Assembly (NCBI GenBank): GCA_964537685.1
Contig: CAZICM010000008.1
Coordinates: 164,064-228,063, forward strand
DNA: 64,000 bases
Reading direction: 5' to 3'
Source of the DNA: CAZICM01 sp964537685
Lineage (GTDB): Bacteria; Myxococcota_A; Polyangia; Polyangiales; Polyangiaceae
The notes under the pieces were generated by a model, which did no database searches, was not told the origin of the DNA, and saw nothing but the letters and a program-made list of their open reading frames with translations. The stretch's first letter is position 1; each line of letters starts with the position of its first letter. A program made the translations under genes and the position numbers. Shown here piece after piece: positions 34,002 through 42,142 of this stretch.

Positions 34002-34197
34002 AAAACACCGCATATCATAGGGAATCGAATGCTGCAAGCCAAATATTCACGCCCGTCCAGCGCCGGAAACAGGCAACCCCGGCCACGCTTGAGCCAAAAT
34101 GAGCCGCCTCCAAAACGAGCTCTCTAAAAAACCATCAAAACAAGGCTCTCCATCAACGGCATGACGTATGCTTCTATGTATCCGAAGGAGAATTCTT

Positions 34198-35763
34198 ATG
34201 TTAAAACGCTATTCCTCAATCCCACTGCTTGGATTTATCCTTGCCTCCATTTCACTCGCCACCGTCTTCGCCGCCTGCGGTTCCTCGAACGCAGATGAAA
34301 CATCAGGCGTCGAAAGCTCCAATGGCACCACCACCACATCCACCGGGTCCGGAAGCTCCGGCTTCCAATCCAGTGGGGGTGTGGACGAACCTCTTCCCAT
34401 GCCCCCTCCCCCTCCAGGCCCGGACGCAGGCCCAGATGCAGATCCAGATGCCTCCTTCACCTGCGATGGCCTCGATCAGAGCAAGCCCGTCATTCTCTAT
34501 CTCTCCGCCGACGATTCCAACTCCATGGGCTCGCCCACCTACGCCCGCGAAGTCCTGAAAATGGGTATCGCTCCCCCCGCGGGAATGATTCGCACCTATG
34601 AATTCCTCAATTATTATCGAATTGCCTATACAGCGCCGCCCGTGGGCGAACTCTCTATCTTCCCTCACATGGAAACAGCGCTTAATGCCGGCGAATACAA
34701 TCTTCAACTGGGCATCCGCTCCTTTGACGCGCCCAAACCCCGGCGCCCCATCACCGTTACGTTCGTATTGGATACCTCGGGCTCCATGGGCGGCCCGGGC
34801 ATCGAACGGGAAAAAGCCGCGGCCACGGCCATCGCTCAATCGCTTGCCGACGGCGATATCGTAAACATGGTATCGTGGAATACCGATAACAATATCCTGC
34901 TCAGCGGGCATGCCGTATCGGGGCCCAGCGATTCCACGCTGCTCGCCGCGATTAACGCCTTGTCCGCAAGCGGAGGCACCGATCTGAACAGCGGTTTGGT
35001 CAGCGGATATAAACTCGCTCAGCAACACTATGGCCCGTCCCGCCTGAACCGCGTTATCTTAATCAGCGACGGCGGCGCAAATGTAGGCGTTACCGACGAA
35101 GATCTCATTGCCCAGCATTCCCAGGACGCCGACAAAGAAGGCATTTATCTGGTGGGCGTTGGAGCCGGCCCCGCCGATTACTACAATGATATATTAATGG
35201 ATGCCGTAACGGATAAAGGCCGGGGCGCCTATATCTATTTAGACAGGCCCGAAGAAGCCAAGGCCATGTTTGTCGATCGCTTCGACGAAACCATGGAGGT
35301 CGCCGCGCGGGGCGTTCAAGTCGAATTGACCATGCCTTGGTATTTTAAGATGGAGAAGTTTTTTGGTGAAGAATATTCGAGCAATCCAGAAGAAGTCGAG
35401 CCCCAGCATTTAGCGCCCAGCGACGCAATGATTTTCAATCAAATTATCAAAGCCTGCGATCCGGCCATCGTCAATCCCGACGATCCCATCACCATCAAGG
35501 CCACTTGGGAAACGCCGATCACCTATGAAAAGCGGGAAACCAGCGCCACCGTCACCGTCGATCAATTGCTCACCGCCCTCAATAAAACCCCTTTGCTCAA
35601 AGGCAAAGCCATTGTCGCCTACGCCGAAGCGCTTAAAACCGCCACCGCCGAGAGCTTGACGGACGCCCACACCCAAGTTATCGCCGCCAATCCAAACGGC
35701 ACAGATCCAGAACTCAAAGAAATTCAGACCCTGATTGAAATACATCCCAACTACAAGCCTTAA
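34198..35763 (+). CDS. VWA-domain (YfbK-like) lipoprotein
   Basis: 521 residues from the ATG at 34198, preceded by AAGGAG with 7-nt spacing; upstream in-frame codons are not used. Lipobox at Cys27 (TVFAAC), a Ser/Thr/Gly then Pro/Asp-rich linker (to about 90). Then comes the YfbK-type N-terminal domain (TYEFLNYYRIAYTAPPVGEL) and a von Willebrand A domain with MIDAS residues D192-x-S194-x-S196 (VLDTSGSMGG) plus the later Thr/Asp in ASGGTDLNSG and LISDGGA. A C-terminal domain (about 375-521) follows. VWA proteins bind metal-dependent ligands and often assemble surface complexes. The next gene is another lipoprotein 76 nt away. Confidence 0.88.
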   Translation: MLKRYSSIPLLGFILASISLATVFAACGSSNADETSGVESSNGTTTTSTGSGSSGFQSSGGVDEPLPMPPPPPGPDAGPDADPDASFTCDGLDQSKPVILYLSADDSNSMGSPTYAREVLKMGIAPPAGMIRTYEFLNYYRIAYTAPPVGELSIFPHMETALNAGEYNLQLGIRSFDAPKPRRPITVTFVLDTSGSMGGPGIEREKAAATAIAQSLADGDIVNMVSWNTDNNILLSGHAVSGPSDSTLLAAINALSASGGTDLNSGLVSGYKLAQQHYGPSRLNRVILISDGGANVGVTDEDLIAQHSQDADKEGIYLVGVGAGPADYYNDILMDAVTDKGRGAYIYLDRPEEAKAMFVDRFDETMEVAARGVQVELTMPWYFKMEKFFGEEYSSNPEEVEPQHLAPSDAMIFNQIIKACDPAIVNPDDPITIKATWETPITYEKRETSATVTVDQLLTALNKTPLLKGKAIVAYAEALKTATAESLTDAHTQVIAANPNGTDPELKEIQTLIEIHPNYKP

Positions 35764-35839
35764 AAGTGCCATTGCGCTACATTCCGGCGCCCGATACGCT
35801 CGCCCTCCTGTTCTCATAGCCCCATAGAAAGAATCATCC

Positions 35840-36811
35840 ATGCGTACATCGTCCGCGACGGCTTTTTTTGTCCTTTTGGCGCTTTTTAGCCTCGCTGCCT
35901 GCGACGGCGGCGAAAGCTCCAATGCCACGGGCACCGCCAACACCTCGTCCTCCTCCTCGAGCTCGGGCGGCCAAGGCGGCTCGGGAGGCGCCGCTCCTTC
36001 CTATCCCATCGTTTCGGTTCAAGGCTTTGATTGGCCCGAAAGCATCATCTGGGATGAAGCGAAACAATATTGGTATGTCTCCAATATGTCTGTGCTCGAT
36101 CCCGATATCAGCAAAAAAGATGGCTCGGGTTTTATTAGCCAAGTCGATACCTTTGGGCAAATCGTTCAATCCAAATGGGTCGAAGGCTTGGATACGCCCG
36201 CCGGGATGGCTTTGGTCAATGGCAAATTATATGTTGCAAATATCAACGAATTGGGCGTGATCGATACCGCCACGGGCATGCTCACCAAAATCCCCGCGCC
36301 CGGCGCGCTTCTGCTCAATGATATCGCGGCCGTTGGCAATGAATTGTATATCACCGACACCTTTGGCAATGCCATTTACTATTACAAAGAAGGCGACACC
36401 ATGGTGAGCGAATTTAGCAAAGACCCCAAGCTCGACGGACCCAATGGTATTTATGCGGATACCACGGCCAACCGTTTAATCATTGCGTGTCTTCACGATT
36501 TCGCCAGTGAAACACCGGGCCCAATGCTGACCATCGATATTGCGACCAAATCGGTGCAAACCTTTGGCATGCTGACCGGCAAATTCGATGGAATTGAAAA
36601 ACATGGCGATGCATTTTTTGTTTCCGAAAACCCGACGGCCTATCTCTATCGCTTTCAGGCCGATGGTACGCATGAATTGGTCTACAATTTAAGGAACGAT
36701 CATGGAGTGATGTCCGCCGCCGATTTGGGCTACGATCCCCAGACCGCTATTTTAGGCATTGCCGATATGGCTCACGGCGCCGTTCATTTTATCGGCCTAA
36801 AAGATAAATAA
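35840..36811 (+). CDS. SMP-30/gluconolactonase-like beta-propeller lipoprotein
   Basis: 323 residues. Signal peptide with lipobox FSLAAC (Cys about 18), a Ser/Gly linker, then a six-bladed-propeller-like body: YPIVSVQGFDWPESIIWDEA, YVSNMSV, GFISQVDTFGQIVQSKWVEG, TPAGMALVNGKLYVANINEL, IYADTTANRLIIACL and GIEKHGDAFFVSENP. The repeated Glu/Asn/Asp pattern is that of SMP-30/LRE-type lactonase folds, whose Ca- or Zn-site residues cannot be confirmed here. Probably cell-surface. It follows the VWA lipoprotein on the same strand and ends 15 nt from the convergent Hsp70 gene. Confidence 0.75.
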   Translation: MRTSSATAFFVLLALFSLAACDGGESSNATGTANTSSSSSSSGGQGGSGGAAPSYPIVSVQGFDWPESIIWDEAKQYWYVSNMSVLDPDISKKDGSGFISQVDTFGQIVQSKWVEGLDTPAGMALVNGKLYVANINELGVIDTATGMLTKIPAPGALLLNDIAAVGNELYITDTFGNAIYYYKEGDTMVSEFSKDPKLDGPNGIYADTTANRLIIACLHDFASETPGPMLTIDIATKSVQTFGMLTGKFDGIEKHGDAFFVSENPTAYLYRFQADGTHELVYNLRNDHGVMSAADLGYDPQTAILGIADMAHGAVHFIGLKDK

Positions 36812-36826
36812 TCTTTTGATATTCAA

Positions 36827-39658
36827 TTAACCTAAAAGCCGTAGTCCCACCGGCAGCGAATCCCCAAAAAACGCCGCCCGCTCTTCCTGCTCCACCGCCA
36901 CATATTCCGTCACCGCCCTCACCCACTCTTCCCTCGCGCCAATGCGGGTCAAGCGAGCCGCCACATCCTTTCGAATTCGCTCCGAAAGATCCCTCGCCCG
37001 ATCCCCCGATACCCTCGCAATGCGCACCGCCGCCCTCGCCGCCGATGGATAATCCTCCCACTTCTCCCTCAGCAAATGATCGAGCCATTTTTCAGCCACC
37101 ACCGGCGACACCACCTGATGAACGCTTCCATAGGCGGGCACCCGCGCTCCAATCCGTCCGAGAGCTGCCCAAAATCGATCGTCTCTCTCCGTCCATGTGC
37201 GCTCTAAAATCCACGCGCCTAATTCCGCCTTCCGATCGGCGCTCACCCGCTCCAGCGAGCTTAAAAGCTCGAGCATATCGAAATAAGCCTCGGGCTTGAT
37301 ATTCTTCGGCTTTTTTAATTTCTTTTCCGCGGGCGCAAAAAATGGATCGAGCGTATCGCGAATCAATACTTGGGTATTTTCTGGCAATCCGCCCGCCACT
37401 CTCCGGTAGGCAATCCAAAACTGTTGCCAATTCCTTGTCTCATCGCCAAAGGCCAGCTTTTCATTGAACAGCGCCGCAAATGCCTTCACCCTCGGCGCAT
37501 CCTGGGCATCGCCAAAACCCGGCCTTAAACAAAAACCCGACCATTGCCAAAATACTCTTTCGTATTCCGCCGTGCGCCGCCTCGATTTTGGATATTCCCA
37601 CAGCGCATCAAACAATGCCCGCGCCGTTTCTATCGTCCAATCCGATCGATTTCCTAAAATACGTTCCAATTTTCGGCCTAAATCTTTGATATCCCGCGCG
37701 GGCGCCTCGGGCCGGTCTTTTCCATACATCGCCGCGATGGCCTCCTTGGCCTCTTCCAGCGCCTTTGAACCCGCGCTTTTCTTGGGCGGCGCTTCGAGCT
37801 GAGCCTCTCCTTCCCGTTCCTGCTCCTGCTCCCGCCTCAATTGAAAGGCCAAGCGAAAACGCCTCGGCGATTCCACGCCGCTTTCAATGCATGCCAATTC
37901 TAAGGTGCCCACCGCCGAAAGCTCCCCCGACAGCGCCACCCTCACTTCCCGTTCGCCTTTTTTTGCCGAAGAAAAATTCATCACCAAAGGAGGCAGCGCC
38001 GTAAATCGATCGTCGTCAATCGTGACGATTTCGCCCGGCGCATGAAGCGCGCTGTCATTCGAGGCAAAGAGCTCAAACTTAACGAGCGTGCCTGTCGCCA
38101 ATGCAAAGGTGCGCCCTTCCACAATATGCCGCACGCCTTCCCGCGAACCTTTGGGAACGACGCAAACCGCTTGTTTTTCCGATTGTTTTAAATCTTTTGC
38201 GCTCCCTTTCAATCCAATATAAAAACCATGCGCGGCCCCGCTTTCAATGCTTGGCCCTTGTCCCAGCAGCGAAAAGCCATAAGCCACGGCGCCCCGCGCA
38301 ACCGCCAATTCAGGATCGCCTTGAGGCAATACGATGATCTCTTCGCCGGCCCATTCCGATAGAATTTCATGAATGCGCTTGCGTATTTTTTCGGATAGAA
38401 ATACGCCGCCATTGAAGAGCAATGCCTTTGGAATGCTTTGGGTATATTTTCTTAAAAACTCGGCGATATGGCGGGTCATCGCGCTGTCGCGCTCATAAGG
38501 CAGGCCAAAGGCCAATAATCCCGCCCTGCTCTTCTGGGTGGGCGCATCCTTTGAAACGCGGGGGAAAAAGCCTTCGAGAAGTATCTCTTCCACTTCCTGT
38601 TTCGATAATTGGGTCTTTAGCGCGCCCGCAAATAAATTGCTCCCCGTGCCCAAGAGCGTAATCGGAACCGAGGTTTGTTCGTCGCCGCTTTCAGCACCCA
38701 AAAGCTTTTCCTTGGCGGCCCGGCAGGCATTGACCAATTGTCCAAATCGGGAAGGACTTAGCTTTTTGCTTTTGTCTTGATGAAAGAGTTTTTGCTCGCA
38801 GGCATAGGCCAAGGCCAAATCCATATTATCGCCGCCCAGCAATAAATGCCGCCCAACGGCAATACGGCTGATTTTAGGAGATTGCCGATGATTTTGATCG
38901 GCGCCGCTCCGGTCCACTTGAATCAGCGATAAATCCATGGTGCCGCCGCCGATATCGCAGACCAACACTTCGGCGCTGCGGCCGGGCGGACATATCTGTT
39001 CCAGGCTTTGAAGCCCCGCCGCACGCATATAATCGTAAAAGGCCGCTTGAGGCTCTTCGAGCAGCCGCACATTTAAAATTCCCGCCTGCTCCGCCGCCCG
39101 AAGCGTTAAATCCCGCGCCGCTTCATCGAAAGAAGCAGGCACCGTGAGCACCACATCCTGATCTTGAAGCAATGCCTCGGGGTGTTGCTGATTCCAGGCG
39201 TTTTTAAGGTGATTTAGAATTTTCGCAGCCGCTTCCAGCGGCGATATTTGTTGAATTCCAAGGGATGGATCCGTCAATTCATCTGTATTTGAAGCGCCCC
39301 AGGGTAAAATAGGCGCGCTGCGATCGGCGCCGGGATGACAAAGCCAGCTTTTGGAGGATGCAATGCTTCGGCCGATCATTTCGCCGGAGCGGGTTTTTGC
39401 GTATTCGCCGATTACCCAGGGCGTGTCGTCGGGATAAGCCTCGGATGCCATTTCACGGGGCAGCGGCGCATATAAAAAGGATGGCAATATCGGCCGCCCG
39501 GCAATTTGAGACGATGTGATCCATTGCGAAATAGGCTGAATATGAATTTGGCCCTGGCTTTTTTCTCCATAGGCCAACACCGAATGGGTGGTGCCCAAAT
39601 CGATGCCAATCTGATAGGTGGATCGCCGATTTTTATGAATAGGTTCTCCGCTGTTCAT
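36827..39658 (-). CDS. Hsp70-family protein with long C-terminal DUF3731-like region
   Basis: 943 residues. The N-terminal actin-like ATPase (about 15-420) has the phosphate-1 loop IGIDLGTTHSVLAYG, the phosphate-2 loop VLVCDIGGGTMDLSLI and the adenosine-type motif LFNGGVFLSEKI. A beta-rich substrate-domain-like part follows (about 420-590), then a helical region (about 640-943) resembling the DUF3731 domain found on large Hsp70 homologues. It is much longer than DnaK (about 640) and lacks the usual EEVD-like end. It is third in the DUF2760-Hsp70-Hsp70 operon, 14 nt after its paralogue. The client is unknown; DnaJ and GrpE are not adjacent. Confidence 0.88.
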   Translation of the reverse strand: MNSGEPIHKNRRSTYQIGIDLGTTHSVLAYGEKSQGQIHIQPISQWITSSQIAGRPILPSFLYAPLPREMASEAYPDDTPWVIGEYAKTRSGEMIGRSIASSKSWLCHPGADRSAPILPWGASNTDELTDPSLGIQQISPLEAAAKILNHLKNAWNQQHPEALLQDQDVVLTVPASFDEAARDLTLRAAEQAGILNVRLLEEPQAAFYDYMRAAGLQSLEQICPPGRSAEVLVCDIGGGTMDLSLIQVDRSGADQNHRQSPKISRIAVGRHLLLGGDNMDLALAYACEQKLFHQDKSKKLSPSRFGQLVNACRAAKEKLLGAESGDEQTSVPITLLGTGSNLFAGALKTQLSKQEVEEILLEGFFPRVSKDAPTQKSRAGLLAFGLPYERDSAMTRHIAEFLRKYTQSIPKALLFNGGVFLSEKIRKRIHEILSEWAGEEIIVLPQGDPELAVARGAVAYGFSLLGQGPSIESGAAHGFYIGLKGSAKDLKQSEKQAVCVVPKGSREGVRHIVEGRTFALATGTLVKFELFASNDSALHAPGEIVTIDDDRFTALPPLVMNFSSAKKGEREVRVALSGELSAVGTLELACIESGVESPRRFRLAFQLRREQEQEREGEAQLEAPPKKSAGSKALEEAKEAIAAMYGKDRPEAPARDIKDLGRKLERILGNRSDWTIETARALFDALWEYPKSRRRTAEYERVFWQWSGFCLRPGFGDAQDAPRVKAFAALFNEKLAFGDETRNWQQFWIAYRRVAGGLPENTQVLIRDTLDPFFAPAEKKLKKPKNIKPEAYFDMLELLSSLERVSADRKAELGAWILERTWTERDDRFWAALGRIGARVPAYGSVHQVVSPVVAEKWLDHLLREKWEDYPSAARAAVRIARVSGDRARDLSERIRKDVAARLTRIGAREEWVRAVTEYVAVEQEERAAFFGDSLPVGLRLLG

Positions 39659-39672
39659 CGCAATTTCTATGG

Positions 39673-41517
39673 CTATTCGTCTGTGCGCACCGAAAGCTCA
39701 ATTCTAAACCGTTCGTTCGGCACCCTGGGCTGTTTTGGAACGGCTTCCAATAACAGCGTCCCCACTTCCGTGACCCGCGCCGAAATCGATACAGGCACCC
39801 ATTCGCCTTCGCTCCGGCCCTCCGCCGGTAAATTGACTTCAATGGGCGAGAGCTCTTCGACCTCGCTGTCTTTTCGATATAAAAATTCATCGCCGGCTTT
39901 ATCGCCCCGTCTCACCGAAGAACTAAAAAACCTAAATCGGACAGGCTCGCCCACCACCACGGCGAGCTCATGCGCGGGCAGCTCCGCAGCGCTTCCCTCT
40001 TCCATGCCAAATGGCGCTAAACACAGCGCCGTCATTTCAGGCTCAAGCCCAGGCACCGCAGGCGCCGCGCTTTCAATGCCCACATAATACGAGCGCGCTG
40101 TGCCACCCCGTATTCTCAAGCCTTTGCCCTGTTTCGATAATCCATACGCTGCCCCGCCCTTGGCCACCGCTAAATCTAAATCGGGCCCCTCCAGCATGCG
40201 CGCAGGCTCGGCTCCATCCTCCACAAGCCAGGTATTGAGCATATTCATGATGCGTTCTCTCAATACTTTGCTTTTCATGACGCCGCCATTGAAGAGCACC
40301 GCGGTCGGATGTAAAAAGGTTTTAATCGATGGTGACAGGCCGCTCTGTTCCGCGAAGCGGGCCACGCTTGCGGCCTGGCGGCTTAGAAAAGAGGCCAAAT
40401 GCCTGGTGACCGCCGCGTCCTGCGCATAAGGCAAACCCATCGTCAATAATCCTGTTCTGGGTCTGGTTATCGGTTTGGATGTGGGCGGCACATCCGGAAA
40501 GAAGCCATTCACCAATAAAGTCTCTACATCTTCGCGAATGAGTTCGGTGCGAATGGCGTGACCGAGCAATTGAGAGCCCCGCGATGCAAGTACAACGGGT
40601 AGGCTGGCAATGCTTTGGTCATTCAGCATTTTTTCTTTGGCGGTCCGGCATCCAAAGGTGAGCGCATTGGTTTGAAATCGATCGAGCTCTTTTCCTCCGG
40701 CCGCAAGCTTGGCTTTTAAGCCATGGGCCAGCGCCAAATCCATATTGTCGCCGCCCAATAAAATATGATCGCCGACCGCGAGGCGTACCAAGGAGAATTG
40801 GCCTTCGTTTTCGACGGCCGCGATAATTGAAAAATCGGTCGTGCCTCCGCCGATATCAATGACCAAAATAATATCGCCGACGCGAATTTGTTTTCGGAAG
40901 GCCGGACCCGCCGCCGCAATCCACGCATAAAGCGCCGCCTGGGGCTCTTCCAGCAGGCTTAAATGCTCAAATCCCGCGGCATATGCGGCTTCTACCGTTA
41001 AATCCCGGGCCGCCGCGTCAAATGAAGCGGGCACCGCGAGGATAATCTCTTGATGGCTTAAAAGCAATTCTTCGTTATTTTTTGCAATTTGATCGTTCCA
41101 AGCCTCGCTTAAATGCGATAGATAATGAAAGGAAGCCTCGACGGGCGATATTTTTTCGATATCCGAGGGCGCGCCGACGGGAAGAACCTGGCCCCGCCTG
41201 TCGATGCCCGAATGGCATAGCCAGCTTTTGGCGCTTGCGATGACCCGAAGAGGGGCCTCGGCCGCGCGCGATCGGGCGTATTCGCCGACGATAATGCTTC
41301 GCTCCGCATCCCAGGGAAGAGACGCTTTGCCCTCGCTTTCATGGGGAAAATAAATAAACGAAGGCAAGAGGGGCGGGGCTTCGATTTGCCCCTGCGCCAC
41401 CCATTGAGGCACCGAAAGTACCGATATTTGAGCCTGTTCTTGAGCATTCGGCGCATAAGCCAAGGCCGAATGCGTCGTGCCTAAATCGATTCCAATTACA
41501 TAGGGGGCTTGACTCAT
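39673..41517 (-). CDS. Hsp70-family chaperone-like protein, shorter paralogue
   Basis: 614 residues, close to DnaK in length. The ATPase part has IGIDLGTTHSALAYA (about 8-22), VIDIGGGTTDFSIIA and LFNGGVMKSKVL. The C-terminal part (about 400-614) is beta-rich and less conserved, ending in an acidic RTDE. Alignment by eye shows the same blocks as the 943-residue neighbour (PSFxYxP, SxKSWLCHxGxDR, ISPxEA, VPASFDxAARDLT), so the two are paralogues from a tandem duplication. The start codon overlaps the DUF2760 stop by 4 nt. The organism should also have a canonical dnaK elsewhere. Confidence 0.9.
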   Translation of the reverse strand: MSQAPYVIGIDLGTTHSALAYAPNAQEQAQISVLSVPQWVAQGQIEAPPLLPSFIYFPHESEGKASLPWDAERSIIVGEYARSRAAEAPLRVIASAKSWLCHSGIDRRGQVLPVGAPSDIEKISPVEASFHYLSHLSEAWNDQIAKNNEELLLSHQEIILAVPASFDAAARDLTVEAAYAAGFEHLSLLEEPQAALYAWIAAAGPAFRKQIRVGDIILVIDIGGGTTDFSIIAAVENEGQFSLVRLAVGDHILLGGDNMDLALAHGLKAKLAAGGKELDRFQTNALTFGCRTAKEKMLNDQSIASLPVVLASRGSQLLGHAIRTELIREDVETLLVNGFFPDVPPTSKPITRPRTGLLTMGLPYAQDAAVTRHLASFLSRQAASVARFAEQSGLSPSIKTFLHPTAVLFNGGVMKSKVLRERIMNMLNTWLVEDGAEPARMLEGPDLDLAVAKGGAAYGLSKQGKGLRIRGGTARSYYVGIESAAPAVPGLEPEMTALCLAPFGMEEGSAAELPAHELAVVVGEPVRFRFFSSSVRRGDKAGDEFLYRKDSEVEELSPIEVNLPAEGRSEGEWVPVSISARVTEVGTLLLEAVPKQPRVPNERFRIELSVRTDE

Positions 41518-42104
41518 AGCTCAACCTCCGCGGGCGCGATAATGCTCATATCATGGCCTTCGACGGGCGTGGGCAATACAATGCCGGTGGCCTTCCATCC
41601 CCGGTGGCGAAGGATGCCCCGGTAAGGCGCGGCTCCTTTGATATTGCCCGTTAATTTAATTGTATTTGTGTCAAATCCTTTTTCCAAGACCACGGCGCTC
41701 TCTTCGGCCTCGCTGCGCACGGGCTGAAGCTTCATATGGGCGCGCACGGCCTTGCGGCAGCCTTGATGCACGACGCGCACGGCCGCGCCTATGTCGGCAT
41801 CGGGAAATGAATCGATATCCTGCTCTAAAAAATCGACGAGGCGGCCTTCGCGCTGAAGCAGGGATAGCAATTGGAGCGCGGCCGTTTCCCTTGGAAATAC
41901 GGGCTGCCCGGGCTGTTCCGGCGCTTTGCTTTCGGCGGGAGGCTCGGGCTGTTTTGGATGCGTTTTGGGAGGCTCGGGAAGAGGCGGGGGCGGTGTTTGA
42001 ACATCGAAGGCCCGCTTTGCAAAGGCGCCATCAAACAAAACCTTAAAAAAACAGGCCCAGGCAAACCATAGGCGCGTGAAAAAAGGCAGCTCGGAGGTGC
42101 TCAC
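41514..42104 (-). CDS. DUF2760-family protein
   Basis: 196 residues. An N-terminal amphipathic or membrane-proximal helix (RLWFAWACFFKVLFDGAF) is followed by a Pro-rich linker (QTPPPPLPEPPKTHPKQPEP). The conserved DUF2760 body starts with ETAALQLLSLLQREGRLVDF and LEQDIDSFPDADIGAAVRVV and ends with GILRHRGWKATGIVLPTPVE. DUF2760 is regularly encoded before Hsp70 homologues, and here overlaps the first one by 4 nt, so it is likely their co-factor; the mechanism is unknown. Confidence 0.9.
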   Translation of the reverse strand: MSTSELPFFTRLWFAWACFFKVLFDGAFAKRAFDVQTPPPPLPEPPKTHPKQPEPPAESKAPEQPGQPVFPRETAALQLLSLLQREGRLVDFLEQDIDSFPDADIGAAVRVVHQGCRKAVRAHMKLQPVRSEAEESAVVLEKGFDTNTIKLTGNIKGAAPYRGILRHRGWKATGIVLPTPVEGHDMSIIAPAEVEL

Positions 42105-42142
42105 GCGCGGGAATCTAGCTTGGAATGGTGCTGTGTAAAAAA

